Below are positions 9,532 to 18,106 of a stretch of 64,000 nt of DNA, piece by piece; position 1 is the stretch's first letter, and the number at the start of each line of letters is the position of its first letter. The stretch lies in NCBI RefSeq assembly GCF_000236705.1, contig NC_016599.1:2976001-3040000 (forward strand). Direction: 5' to 3'. Under the pieces are notes generated by a model that saw only the letters and a program-made list of their open reading frames with translations, made no database searches and was not told where the DNA came from. A program made the position numbers and the translations under genes. This DNA is from Owenweeksia hongkongensis DSM 17368. Lineage in GTDB: Bacteria > Bacteroidota > Bacteroidia > Flavobacteriales > Schleiferiaceae.

Positions 9532-9996
9532 ATGGCAAATACCTATTCTCAACTATATGCACATGTGATTTTTGCAGTGAAAAATCGCGAAGCCTTAATT
9601 CGTGAAGAGTTTAAAGAAGAATTGTATAAATACATTTCAGGTATTGTAAACCACAAAGGGCAAAAGCTTTTCGCGATAAATGGTATGCCAGATCATATCC
9701 ACATCCTTTTAAGTCTATCTCCGGATTGTCCCTTGTCAGAATTGGTTAGAGAAATAAAAAAGTCTTCTAACGGCTTCATTAAAGAAAAAGGTTTATCCAA
9801 ATTTCCCTTTGCTTGGCAAGCAGGTTATGGGGCGTTTTCCATAGGTGCTTCTCAAATTTCGAAGGTTGTAAATTATATTGAAAATCAAGAAAAGCATCAT
9901 ACTAAGAAATCCTTTGAAGATGAATACAGAAGTTTTTTAGAAAATTATCAGGTGGATTTCAAGGATGAGTATTTGTTTGAATTTTTTGATAATTAA
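9532..9996 (+). CDS. IS200-like / REP-associated tyrosine transposase (Y1 HUH enzyme)
   Basis: A 154-residue Y1 transposase with the full HUH apparatus: His55-Ile-His57 in GMPDHIHILL and the nucleophile Tyr115 in KVVNYIENQEKHH, with the usual WQAGYGAFS segment before it. The family cuts and rejoins single-stranded DNA next to hairpins, using a 5' phosphotyrosine link. Length and C-terminal region (DEYLFEFF) match the short Bacteroidota IS200-like group. No TnpB accessory gene is present. The stop lies 4 bases before the R1 palindrome, so the transcript would end in a repeat hairpin. The gene appears intact. Confidence 0.9.
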   Translation: MANTYSQLYAHVIFAVKNREALIREEFKEELYKYISGIVNHKGQKLFAINGMPDHIHILLSLSPDCPLSELVREIKKSSNGFIKEKGLSKFPFAWQAGYGAFSIGASQISKVVNYIENQEKHHTKKSFEDEYRSFLENYQVDFKDEYLFEFFDN

Positions 9997-10000
9997 CATT

Positions 10001-10068
10001 CGACCCCGCTGGGGTCGCTCGCCCATGGCGACTTTATTTCTATTGACATTTGAACCCAGAGGGTTCAA
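10001..10068 (+). repeat. two-palindrome repeat unit R1
   Basis: Outer palindrome CGACCCC-GCT-GGGGTCG (10001-10017), a 20-base spacer, TTCTATTGACAT (10038-10049), and inner palindrome TTGAACCC-AGA-GGGTTCAA (10050-10068). Same orientation and length as L1. Confidence 0.85.
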
Positions 10069-10347
10069 TGTTTGAGGATGTAACCACATAGCTGTAATGT
10101 CCTTTTTACACTAGGTTGGTTGATTCCTATTTAATTTTCTGAAACATTAACACACCACTCCTCTTAAATCGATTCTAACTATGACGTTTGTTTTTACTGA
10201 TAAGTGAACTAGCTACGTTCGCTGTCACACCTGAGTATTATCAAAAAATCGTAGCAGAGTTTGTGGGGCTATACTGTCGAGCAAGGATTTCACCTAAGTG
10301 TTTATTCGTGATCACTGCGAAATATGGGCTTGTCCTAATGTGGGTGC

Positions 10348-10416
10348 GTGACCTCAGAGAGGTCACATATCAATAGAAATAAGAATGTTATACCAACACG
10401 ACCCCAGCGGGGTCGT
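10348..10416 (-). repeat. two-palindrome repeat unit R2 (inverted)
   Basis: Inner palindrome GTGACCTC-AGA-GAGGTCAC (10348-10366), ATATCAATAGAA (10367-10378; one change from the 12-mer), a 19-base spacer, and outer palindrome ACGACCCC-AGC-GGGGTCGT (10398-10416). It lies 13 bases past the stop of the minus-strand acyltransferase and may serve as its 3' hairpin. The 279 bases between R1 and R2 hold no supported gene. Confidence 0.85.
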
Positions 10417-10429
10417 ATGTTTATGTTAT

Positions 10430-11545
10430 TTATTTCTTCCCAAACCGATCCCGCAATTTGGTTGTAGGGATTTCAAAGTATTTATACAACAGAATAGAAC
10501 CAAAAAGAGAAACGAATAAGTACATGACAACTCTCAAAACATCTAAACCTAAAGTATGCTCAGCAAGCTCTCCGCGGAGGGTTAAAGGAATGATAAAGCC
10601 CTTCGTGAGGGTGAAATGAATCAAGTACATGGAGTACGAAACAAGACTGACCAATGTAATGCCCTTGGCTAATTTTCCTTTTCCTGTTTTTACAGAAGTA
10701 AGAATAGGTAAACACAGGAATACTCCGGTCGCAAATACCAAAAAGGAAAGTACTGTGTGGTAAAAGTAATTGCCTTCGAAAACTTCTTTAGCGTAATGAA
10801 AGCACACCTGATTAAAAATGATAAGAATGAGGCCTAACCACATTTTTAACTTGGGTTTAGATAACCAGCCCTTAGAAAAGTAGGTTGAAAGGTAGGCTCC
10901 CAAAACCCCCATCATTAGCGAGTCAAAACGTGTGATTACCTGCTTTCGGAAAAAATGATCGTAATCCTTTAGGCTGGCAATTTCCACCACATTAAAACGG
11001 TAAAATCGAACCCCGATGGACAGTGCTATAAATGCGAAGATTAACCATGGAAACCATTTTTTTAGTGAAGTTTCACTTTTGAACATAGCAAAGCTGGCCA
11101 AGGGAAAAAGAATGTAAAACCATTCTTCTACTGCTAGGCTCCACACTTCCTGAAAGAAGTGTGGATGAGGGCTGGCGAAGTTTTGTAGAAAAAGAACGTA
11201 AGGAAACATGTCCTTTATTTGAATATCCCAATAGTACCAGCCTAAAACCGTCACAACTATTAAAATCAAAAAGTAATTCGGAAGCGTACGAAACCATCGT
11301 CTTATCCAAAATTGACGAAGCTCGTTGAAGCCGCCACCATGGGATCTGATACGCTTCATAAGAATTCCACCTATCAAAAAGCCACTGAGGACAAAGAAGA
11401 TGGAAACGCCATCTAATACCAAAAAACTTAGTGGACGAATATTAAATTGATGCTTGAGCATAGGCAAGCCATGACCATAGATGACAAATAGAATGGCTAG
11501 GGCACGCAGAATGTCAAGCCCATAGATGCGCTTGCTTAGGTCCAT
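10430..11545 (-). CDS. acyltransferase 3 family membrane protein (OafA/YrhL-like)
   Basis: A 371-residue integral membrane acyltransferase of the Acyl_transf_3 family. It has about ten hydrophobic helices. The first carries the conserved Arg14 and His25 (DILRALAILFVIYGHG), FFVLSGFLIGG follows near residue 55, and SLAVEEWFYILFPL lies in the middle. Such enzymes acetylate or succinylate surface polysaccharides, lipids or peptidoglycan. The ATG at 11545 is chosen over an upstream frame extension to 11611 because homologues begin just before the R..ALA motif, and the extension overlaps the neighbour's terminator zone. The acceptor cannot be told from sequence. Confidence 0.88.
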   Translation of the reverse strand: MDLSKRIYGLDILRALAILFVIYGHGLPMLKHQFNIRPLSFLVLDGVSIFFVLSGFLIGGILMKRIRSHGGGFNELRQFWIRRWFRTLPNYFLILIVVTVLGWYYWDIQIKDMFPYVLFLQNFASPHPHFFQEVWSLAVEEWFYILFPLASFAMFKSETSLKKWFPWLIFAFIALSIGVRFYRFNVVEIASLKDYDHFFRKQVITRFDSLMMGVLGAYLSTYFSKGWLSKPKLKMWLGLILIIFNQVCFHYAKEVFEGNYFYHTVLSFLVFATGVFLCLPILTSVKTGKGKLAKGITLVSLVSYSMYLIHFTLTKGFIIPLTLRGELAEHTLGLDVLRVVMYLFVSLFGSILLYKYFEIPTTKLRDRFGKK

Positions 11546-11621
11546 GTCTATATGGAAAAGTTTCTTTAGGATATTACGCCTGTTTTTGAGTTTTGGTGAA
11601 AACCGACACAATAATACAAAA

Positions 11622-11657
11622 GGGAGGGCCGACTACCTTGCGGTAATCGACCCTCCC
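11622..11657 (-). terminator. strong terminator of the fasciclin lipoprotein gene
   Basis: On the minus strand, GGGAGGGTCGATTACC pairs with GGTAGTCGGCCCTCCC around a GCAA loop, followed by TTTTGTATT. It is a long GC-rich stem about 25 bases past the stop codon. Confidence 0.85.
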
Positions 11658-11680
11658 AGAAAAATATATAGTGAAGGGGA

Positions 11681-12853
11681 TTACATCTCTTCTACTTTAG
11701 CAATCGTATAGATTGAACCGTTTACACTATGAGCACTATTTTCTTCTAAGAAAATCTTATTTCCATCATCATCGGTCAATACAATTTGACCGCTGGTAGA
11801 AGTACTTACATCAAAATCAGCACCTGCATCAGATGAAATTGTTCCATTATTGGTAGCCTCATCTTTTAGGTTTAAATAACCGTTAAAAATAAAGGTGCTC
11901 ATTAGTTCAGCTTTATCATCAGCTTCCATCTCGGCATAGATATTTGCCATCGTCATTCCAGAAATACTTAATAAATCGGAGATGTTTAGCTCAAGTAAAA
12001 GTTCAGCAACAGTGCTTACTCCAAACTGTGTGAACAAAGAAGTCTGCGCACTGGCATCCAAAAGATTGTTAAGATCATCTACATCTAAAATGGCAGCTAG
12101 ATTGATACTCAACATACTTTGAAGTTCGTTTTCATCAGCTACAATCACTGTAGACATACTGGTTTCACTTTCCAATCTGTTTTTGATATCTACATCAGCA
12201 TCAGCAATTAACGTTAAGAAAAGTGAAGTCTCACCATTATCTTCTGCTTCCTCCGCATCTTCAAGGTTTTCATAATTGGTCTGTGCGCTTAATACCGCAT
12301 TAATTTCAATTACAGAACCATTAGTAGCAGAAATTGTGGTGCTACTTGCGGTGCTTGCACCGTTGTCATCACCACCATTAAAAATTAAACGGGTGTTGTT
12401 ATCATTCTCAATGAATACAGAAAGCTTACCGTTGTTGTCATTATCGGCATAAGTTTCGATGTATCCATCTTGAATCGCATCAATATCAAATTTACCGTTG
12501 ATAGCATGGTACATAATTAATTCGGCAAAAGCCTCATCTCCCAATTTGCCTTTCAACTCCGTCATGCTACTTACGTTCATCTCCACAAATAGATCATTGA
12601 ATGCATCATTGTTAGCAGCGAATACGGTGATATTTGCGCTACTGTTTGAAAAGAACGAAGATTGATCAGACTCTTCAATAGCCTCATTCATCATGCTATA
12701 CTGCTCTTCTTCCTCCATTACCTCTTTTACCGTGGCATCCTTTTGCGTGGGCTTCGTGGTGGTATCATTGTCATCATCTTTACTACAACTTGCCATAAAG
12801 ATCACTCCTCCGGCTAATAGTAGTTTTCCGAAATTTTGGGTTAGCATTTTCAT
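11681..12853 (-). CDS. fasciclin (FAS1) domain lipoprotein
   Basis: A 390-residue lipoprotein with leader ending FMASC followed by SKDDDND, then a FAS1 domain at roughly 45-200: NITVFAANNDAFNDLF is the H1-type motif and IMYHAINGKF resembles the H2 motif. A second, more diverged FAS1-like half (about 210-385) has LLLELNISDLL and ends HSVNGSIYTIAKV. FAS1 proteins mediate cell-surface adhesion. The protein is very acidic. The ATG at 12853 is preferred over TTG 12862. Monocistronic, followed by a strong terminator. Confidence 0.85.
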   Translation of the reverse strand: MKMLTQNFGKLLLAGGVIFMASCSKDDDNDTTTKPTQKDATVKEVMEEEEQYSMMNEAIEESDQSSFFSNSSANITVFAANNDAFNDLFVEMNVSSMTELKGKLGDEAFAELIMYHAINGKFDIDAIQDGYIETYADNDNNGKLSVFIENDNNTRLIFNGGDDNGASTASSTTISATNGSVIEINAVLSAQTNYENLEDAEEAEDNGETSLFLTLIADADVDIKNRLESETSMSTVIVADENELQSMLSINLAAILDVDDLNNLLDASAQTSLFTQFGVSTVAELLLELNISDLLSISGMTMANIYAEMEADDKAELMSTFIFNGYLNLKDEATNNGTISSDAGADFDVSTSTSGQIVLTDDDGNKIFLEENSAHSVNGSIYTIAKVEEM

Positions 12854-13095
12854 AAGTTTCAAATTTTAATTTTTAGTTAATAATGTGTGCTAGCTACGCC
12901 AATATATACGCAAGGGGTGGTCATAAAGTTCAAAATTTCTTTTGCTCACCCCATTTTGGGAAAGGGGTGAGCATCACTCCATGGCGGGACATCGCTGAAC
13001 TACAGTGGATTAATTTTTTTTGAAAAAAAGTCAGATTCCACAAGATTTTGGTGGGCTTTTAGGGGGTGATTGATAACTAAAAGTGGAAGAAATAC

Positions 13096-13821
13096 TTACT
13101 TCCGTAATAAGTCTAGGGTGTGCTGAAGTAAGTTGGTTTCACCAATCTTTCCATGTCCGGGAATTACACTCTTGAGGTTAGGATACTTGTCGATTACATT
13201 ATTTATTGCCTGTGGCCAATTTTCAAGATTGGCATCAGAAAGATTTCCCAAAGTTTTTGAATCGGCCGATTTTACCATACAGCCACCAAAAAGGACTTTT
13301 TCATTAGGAAGATAACATACAATATTGTCTGGACTGTGGGCTTCTCCTGGGTAAAAGGTTTGTATTGGTGAATCATCCAAAAGGAAAGTGGTGTCGCTGT
13401 GAAACACAAAATTGCAATATGGTTCTTCAGTATGGAGCTTACTGGTTTTGTAAAAGCAATACGAAGGAATGTTGTGTTCTTTCAAAATGTCCATACCCGC
13501 TGTACAATCATCATGAAAGTGGTTTGGTATAAACCCAATAATCTTTAACTGCATTTCCTGCTCCAGATGGTCAATCAGCTTAATGGTAAGAGAGTCATCC
13601 ATTGGGGTGTCTAGAAGCCATGCTTTAGAACCATTTATATAAATCAGCCCATTGGAAGGAAACTTTCCCCATTCCGCTAGTTTAGTTAGAGAAGTGTGTA
13701 CATAAACATGTTCCGTGAGTTTCTCCAAATAAAGGTTTGGCGAGATATTTACCTTTTGGCTATAAGCCGAAAAGCATAGTGTAAAAAGCACTAAGAGCAA
13801 TATGTGCTTAGCGTAGTTCAT
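13096..13821 (-). CDS. subclass B1 metallo-beta-lactamase
   Basis: A 241-residue secreted zinc hydrolase. A signal peptide (about residues 1-21, ending SAYS before Gln22) precedes a metallo-beta-lactamase fold with every B1 ligand: His101, His103 and Asp105 in HFHDDC, His162 in GEAHSPDN, Cys181 in FGGCMVKS and His223 in PGHGKIG. Lys184 and Asn193 (LGNLSDA), which hold substrate in B1 enzymes, are also present. The Cys zinc ligand and LGN signature separate true B1 lactamases from glyoxalase-type relatives. Its ATG overlaps the radA stop (TAATG), so translation is probably coupled. Predicted periplasmic, possibly carbapenem-hydrolysing; activity is inference. Confidence 0.88.
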   Translation of the reverse strand: MNYAKHILLLVLFTLCFSAYSQKVNISPNLYLEKLTEHVYVHTSLTKLAEWGKFPSNGLIYINGSKAWLLDTPMDDSLTIKLIDHLEQEMQLKIIGFIPNHFHDDCTAGMDILKEHNIPSYCFYKTSKLHTEEPYCNFVFHSDTTFLLDDSPIQTFYPGEAHSPDNIVCYLPNEKVLFGGCMVKSADSKTLGNLSDANLENWPQAINNVIDKYPNLKSVIPGHGKIGETNLLQHTLDLLRK

Positions 13822-15200
13822 TAGCCAAAAAGGTGTTGAAACACTTCCTCAATCTTTCCGCAACGAACCACTTTAATGCCAAATTTACCTTCCTGTAATT
13901 TGTTGTGGGAACTGATAAACACCTGATCAAAACCCATTTTTTCTGCTTCGCTGATGCGTTGCTCAATTCGCGATACAGGACGAATTTCACCGCTTAATCC
14001 AACTTCAGCTGCAAAGCAAATTTTAGGAGGCAAGGCAATATCTTCATTTGACGAAAGTATGGCAGCCACTACGGCCAAATCAATGGCTGGGTCATCCACT
14101 CGGATTCCTCCTGTGATGTTTAGGAAAACATCTTTGCTGCCTAAATGAAAACCACAACGTTTTTCGAGAACGGCCAAGAGCATGTTCAATCTGCGGGTAT
14201 CATAACCGGTGGTGCTGCGCTGAGGTGTACCATACACGGCTGTGCTCACCAAAGCCTGAATTTCAATAAGCATCGGGCGAATGCCTTCCAAAGTAGCAGC
14301 CACAGCATTTCCGCTAAGATCTGCATCACGCTTGGAAATTAGTATTTCACTCGGGTTGCTTACTTCACGTAGCCCTTCACCTACCATTTCATAAATGCCC
14401 AGCTCATGAGTAGAGCCAAAACGGTTTTTGTTGGCGCGAAGCAATCTGTATACATGGTGTCTATCGCCTTCAAACTGAAGAACGGTGTCCACCATGTGTT
14501 CCAATATTTTGGGCCCTGCAATGTTTCCATCTTTGGTAATATGGCCAATCAGGAAAAGGGGAGTGTCTGTTTCTTTAGCAAACTGAATCAGCTCAGCTGC
14601 GCATTGTCGGATTTGCGAAACACTTCCGGGAGAAGATTCTATGAGTTGTGAGTGTAGCGTTTGAATAGAGTCTACGATCACCACTTTCGGCTCATTGAGT
14701 TCTATTTGTCTAAAAATTTCTTGTGTAGACGTTGCGGTAAGAATGTAGCAGTCGTCATTTTTTATACCAATGCGCTTGGCACGAAGTTGCACTTGCTGCT
14801 CACTTTCTTCGCCACTTATATAAAGGCATTTTTGGTTGAGGCCCAAAACCACCTGAAGCATCAATGTACTTTTGCCAATACCCGGCTCGCCACCAATTAA
14901 TGTTACCGAGCCATCTACCATGCCGCCACCCATTACGCGATCTAACTCGTTGTCATTAGTGGTGGTGCGCACACTTTGCTGGGTTTCTATATCGCGAATA
15001 GATTTCACTTTGCTTGGTGCAATACTACTACTTCCACGCTGTGGACTGCTCTTCCAACTCACAGCTTTGCTGGCAGTGGTTTCCAGTACTTCCTCTACAA
15101 TTGTATTCCATTCGCCACAGCTGTTACATTGCCCCATCCACTTGCTGTGCTGGGTGCCGCAATTCTGGCAATAGTAAGTTGTTTTGGGTTTTTTAGCCAT
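13821..15200 (-). CDS. radA: DNA repair protein RadA
   Basis: A 459-residue RadA/Sms protein, a RecA-like branch-migration helicase in recombinational repair. Visible parts: N-terminal zinc finger with Cys11, Cys14, Cys25 and Cys28; Walker A GGEPGIGKST at 103-112; Walker B VVIVDSIQ near 173-180; the RadA-specific KNRFGS motif at 258-263; and a C-terminal Lon-like domain (about 280-455) with AEVGLSGEIRP. Full family length. It lies 46 bases downstream of the type B T9SS gene and is start-stop overlapped by the beta-lactamase gene. Confidence 0.96.
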   Translation of the reverse strand: MAKKPKTTYYCQNCGTQHSKWMGQCNSCGEWNTIVEEVLETTASKAVSWKSSPQRGSSSIAPSKVKSIRDIETQQSVRTTTNDNELDRVMGGGMVDGSVTLIGGEPGIGKSTLMLQVVLGLNQKCLYISGEESEQQVQLRAKRIGIKNDDCYILTATSTQEIFRQIELNEPKVVIVDSIQTLHSQLIESSPGSVSQIRQCAAELIQFAKETDTPLFLIGHITKDGNIAGPKILEHMVDTVLQFEGDRHHVYRLLRANKNRFGSTHELGIYEMVGEGLREVSNPSEILISKRDADLSGNAVAATLEGIRPMLIEIQALVSTAVYGTPQRSTTGYDTRRLNMLLAVLEKRCGFHLGSKDVFLNITGGIRVDDPAIDLAVVAAILSSNEDIALPPKICFAAEVGLSGEIRPVSRIEQRISEAEKMGFDQVFISSHNKLQEGKFGIKVVRCGKIEEVFQHLFG

Positions 15201-15246
15201 GTGGCAATTTTACGGAAAAAGGGGGAGGTAAGTACGCTTATCTGCA

Positions 15247-16680
15247 CTATCTGATAATGGTAACCGTACCCTTTTTTTTAGAATGAGAGGAACCTTTAGA
15301 ATTAGTATAATCTACAACCCAGAAATAGACCCCGTCAGCAACATTACCTCCATCCCATCTAAAGTCATTATTCGTTGTTTCAAAAACGAGCATTCCCCAG
15401 CGATTAAAAATGGAAAGATTAATCACACATTCGGTGCTTATTTCCAGCGCTTTAAAGTAATCATTAGTGCCATCATTATTGGGGGTGAAAACATTTGGTA
15501 ATGAGATATCACACGTGCAGTTTTTAAAATCTACAAATGCTTCTTCATAAATAGTGTCACATACATTGGTCACCTCTACCCAATAAAGCCCATTTTGAGT
15601 TGGATAGATGGTAGAAGAGGTTTCTCCCGTACTCCAGAGAAGAGACACGTCAGAAGCTCGATACGAAAGAAAAGCAGCCTCATCGTTGCAAAAAGTAATA
15701 TCCTCCAGTTGATTTGTTAATGCAGGCTTGCCAATAATTTCTATGGTATCTGAAATTTCTAAGCAACCATTGGAAATCCGAACATAGTATGTCCCTGCTT
15801 TATTAATGGAAATAATTGAATCCATACTCCCGGTACTCCATAGGTAATTTAGCTGTGAACCCATTCCAGCGTTCAAAACAATGCTGTCTCCGGCACAAAT
15901 CTGGGTGTCTTTTGGTAAACTAAGACTTGCCCTTGAAGGCATGGGGTCGTGCCATTTTATACACACATTGTCTAAAGTACCTGTTAATTCTCTTCGCAAT
16001 TCTCCATTTATAGTATTACCGTGCTGTACATGAGTTAGGCCATCTATATTACCAGGGTAAGTTAGCATAACAGGCGACCCAAGTAAATGATTTGTATAGC
16101 CACTATCAGAATATACACTTAATTGCACCTGATTCTTTTGCGCCTTTGCTAGCGTAATAAAGTATGTAGCTCCTAAGGAATTGGCAATAATGCGCTGTGA
16201 GGGGTGCAAGTTAATAGAATCGCGCGCAATAATATGAAAGAATAAATCACCATTGGGTGGGTTTTGTGCGGAATAGTTTAGCAAAAAACCATCTTGATTT
16301 CCTTTTTTGCGTCCCGTGCATGGTGGATCTGGGCAATCACAGTTAAAGCTGTTTGTGCCTGCGGTTAAGCCTAAAATTACATGACCAGAATAAGGCAGAT
16401 TGTTTTTGGAACCAACCGAACTAGGCTTAAATTCGAATTTCACTTCCCAGCAATCATTTTCATCAATTGTCCTTCCTAGGGGTCTATGAAGTCTTTTCTG
16501 AAATTCCCTGCATTTTGCCCCATTTATAAAATGAACTTTTCCATTTATAATTTCAACCTCACTACCAACTTGAGTCCATCCCGTGCTGGTTGTATAGTCG
16601 TCAAAAAAGTTGCATTGTGCTTTTACATTGCTGTAAACAAAGTTAGTAGCTATAACAACAAACAAGTAAAGGGGTTTCAT
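15247..16680 (-). CDS. T9SS type B sorting-domain (gliding-motility C-terminal) protein
   Basis: A 477-residue secreted protein. A signal peptide (to about NVKAQ, residue 22) is followed by a concanavalin-like jelly-roll region at roughly 25-245 with several cysteines (CDCPDPPC segment), two Ig-like beta domains (about 255-390), and the C-terminal type B sorting domain at about 390-477. That domain starts with LPNVFTPNNDGTND and contains LSIFNRWGMLVFE and WDGGNVADGVYFWVV. Type B domains direct export by the type IX system and retention at or release from the cell surface. The binding target of the N-terminal region is unknown. Confidence 0.9.
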   Translation of the reverse strand: MKPLYLFVVIATNFVYSNVKAQCNFFDDYTTSTGWTQVGSEVEIINGKVHFINGAKCREFQKRLHRPLGRTIDENDCWEVKFEFKPSSVGSKNNLPYSGHVILGLTAGTNSFNCDCPDPPCTGRKKGNQDGFLLNYSAQNPPNGDLFFHIIARDSINLHPSQRIIANSLGATYFITLAKAQKNQVQLSVYSDSGYTNHLLGSPVMLTYPGNIDGLTHVQHGNTINGELRRELTGTLDNVCIKWHDPMPSRASLSLPKDTQICAGDSIVLNAGMGSQLNYLWSTGSMDSIISINKAGTYYVRISNGCLEISDTIEIIGKPALTNQLEDITFCNDEAAFLSYRASDVSLLWSTGETSSTIYPTQNGLYWVEVTNVCDTIYEEAFVDFKNCTCDISLPNVFTPNNDGTNDYFKALEISTECVINLSIFNRWGMLVFETTNNDFRWDGGNVADGVYFWVVDYTNSKGSSHSKKKGTVTIIR

Positions 16681-16955
16681 ACATAATGCAAAATAGATTT
16701 TTTTTAAATCATTTTAGACAACCGTTCAGTTCAATGAGTAAAAGATTATTTACAATTATTAATGGCTATGATTTTTGAGAGCGGGGAATAATATGCACAC
16801 ATTTGGTTCAAAACGAGGAGTGCTTGAAGGCGATTTTTACTTTGTTGCCAGTAGGCAATTGCATGAAAAATGAGGAGATAATCACAGTTTGCAAACTTGT
16901 GTGTGCCTTGGGGTTTTTTAAGCTTGTGAAATGGAGCTCTTAGAGATATCCTAAT

Positions 16956-18104
16956 TTACTCCCCCGGAAAGTATTGCTTATATAGTTCATCAATAAAACC
17001 AAAAGCAAAAATTCTAAGATTGGCTTCGGTGGACAACAATAGGACAACATCATTTTTTTCTACTTCCTTCATGGTGTTTACATCTTTTACCAATAAAAGT
17101 TCTTGGTAGCTCTCGGGGTAAATGGTGACGTTGTAAAACCAAAATTGCCCATTGTCAAATGCCCGCTCTGAAAGTTTCCAGTTATACATATCCCAATAAA
17201 AACTATCTGCAATTGTCAGTACTTTTGGGTTATTATCCCCGGTTGTTATTTCCACTTCAGGGTAACCCATTTCTAAATCTGGAATATTGATAAGTAGATT
17301 CATTCCTTTTTCGATGTCATCAGCAGGATGTCTCATTTTACGAGTACGAACGATATCTGTTATTTGCAGAGGGGGAATGTATTTTTCTTCTTGAATGGAA
17401 TTGATATACTTAATAGTTGAGTCGGCCACAAGTACATTTCCATAGTTGCTCCAATGGGTTCCGGTTTTTGGGAATAGTGGATAAGGAGATATTTCTTTTT
17501 GCTCCTCAAACCATTTCTTAAAATCAAGTAGATGAATGTCAGTTTTGGCAAGCTCTTCAATGTATACATCGTAATTTGTGGTGGTTCGGTTTTTAATATC
17601 AAACCTATCTGGAACAAACTCTGGGTAAAAACTAGCTTTTCCGGGAGCCAGCATTACGATGAGGTCAACTCCCTTTTTGGATAAGGTGTCGGACACCCGT
17701 TGCAGTTTCTCCACTTTAAGCTTGATGCTATCAACTCCAATAAAATCTTCGCCCTTATAGGCGTTGATGTATTGTACTTCATAAAGATAGTTGTCTTTGC
17801 CTATCACGGCATTTGCAAGGTGAGCTTGGTTGTAAAGTGAAAATGAAATTTGATTATAAACCCTCACAAAGAAAGGCTTGAAGCCAATATTAAAATTAAG
17901 AAATTCCTCTTGTGCTGATTGATAGTCACCTTCAAACCAATTAGACCATGTAGCTTCAGGTGTGGGCGGAGCAGTAAATGCTCCATCCAGAGGAATTACA
18001 TATGAAAAGTGTGTGAAACGCTGAATCATTGGGACAAACAACGCTAGTAGGAGTAGCGAAAACAAAATTCGTTTTATAATAATATGGACCCCTGATTTAT
18101 TCAT
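16956..18104 (-). CDS. AlgX/AlgJ-like O-acetyltransferase (SGNH fold)
   Basis: A 382-residue protein anchored by an N-terminal helix (about 11-30), with a periplasmic SGNH-like domain. GTHWS at 215-219 corresponds to the DxHW block of AlgX/AlgJ, and TIADSFYWDM near 298-306 supplies the Asp-Ser pair. These enzymes transfer acetyl groups delivered by an MBOAT partner to exopolysaccharide. The gene starts 2 bases after the MBOAT gene stop, so the two form a tight operon. The polysaccharide substrate is not evident, since no alginate or cellulose synthesis genes are nearby. Confidence 0.82.
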   Translation of the reverse strand: MNKSGVHIIIKRILFSLLLLALFVPMIQRFTHFSYVIPLDGAFTAPPTPEATWSNWFEGDYQSAQEEFLNFNIGFKPFFVRVYNQISFSLYNQAHLANAVIGKDNYLYEVQYINAYKGEDFIGVDSIKLKVEKLQRVSDTLSKKGVDLIVMLAPGKASFYPEFVPDRFDIKNRTTTNYDVYIEELAKTDIHLLDFKKWFEEQKEISPYPLFPKTGTHWSNYGNVLVADSTIKYINSIQEEKYIPPLQITDIVRTRKMRHPADDIEKGMNLLINIPDLEMGYPEVEITTGDNNPKVLTIADSFYWDMYNWKLSERAFDNGQFWFYNVTIYPESYQELLLVKDVNTMKEVEKNDVVLLLSTEANLRIFAFGFIDELYKQYFPGE

Positions 18105-18106
18105 AT

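Larger units (their letters stand above)
9191..10416. mobile_element. IS200/RAYT-like transposase module with four palindromic repeat units
   Basis: The region consists of a 154-residue HUH tyrosine transposase gene (9532-9996) flanked on each side by a pair of about 70-base repeat units. Each unit holds two short perfect palindromes and a fixed 12-base motif (TTCTATTGACAT or its complement). The order is forward unit, reverse unit, transposase, forward unit, reverse unit. Nothing else in the window has these repeats. By analogy with REP-associated tyrosine transposases and IS200/IS605 ends, the palindromes are probably the hairpins recognised by the enzyme. No target duplication is expected for this class. 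Confidence 0.7.

Noticed and set aside
10188-10376. 62-codon open frame between repeat units R1 and R2
   Set aside because: It runs through the R2 palindrome and its 12-mer, has no family features, and is most simply a chance frame.
9191-10416. CRISPR array
   Set aside because: Repeats are short palindromes in alternating orientation with irregular distances (about 20 to 280 bases), not direct repeats with equal spacers, and no cas gene is near.
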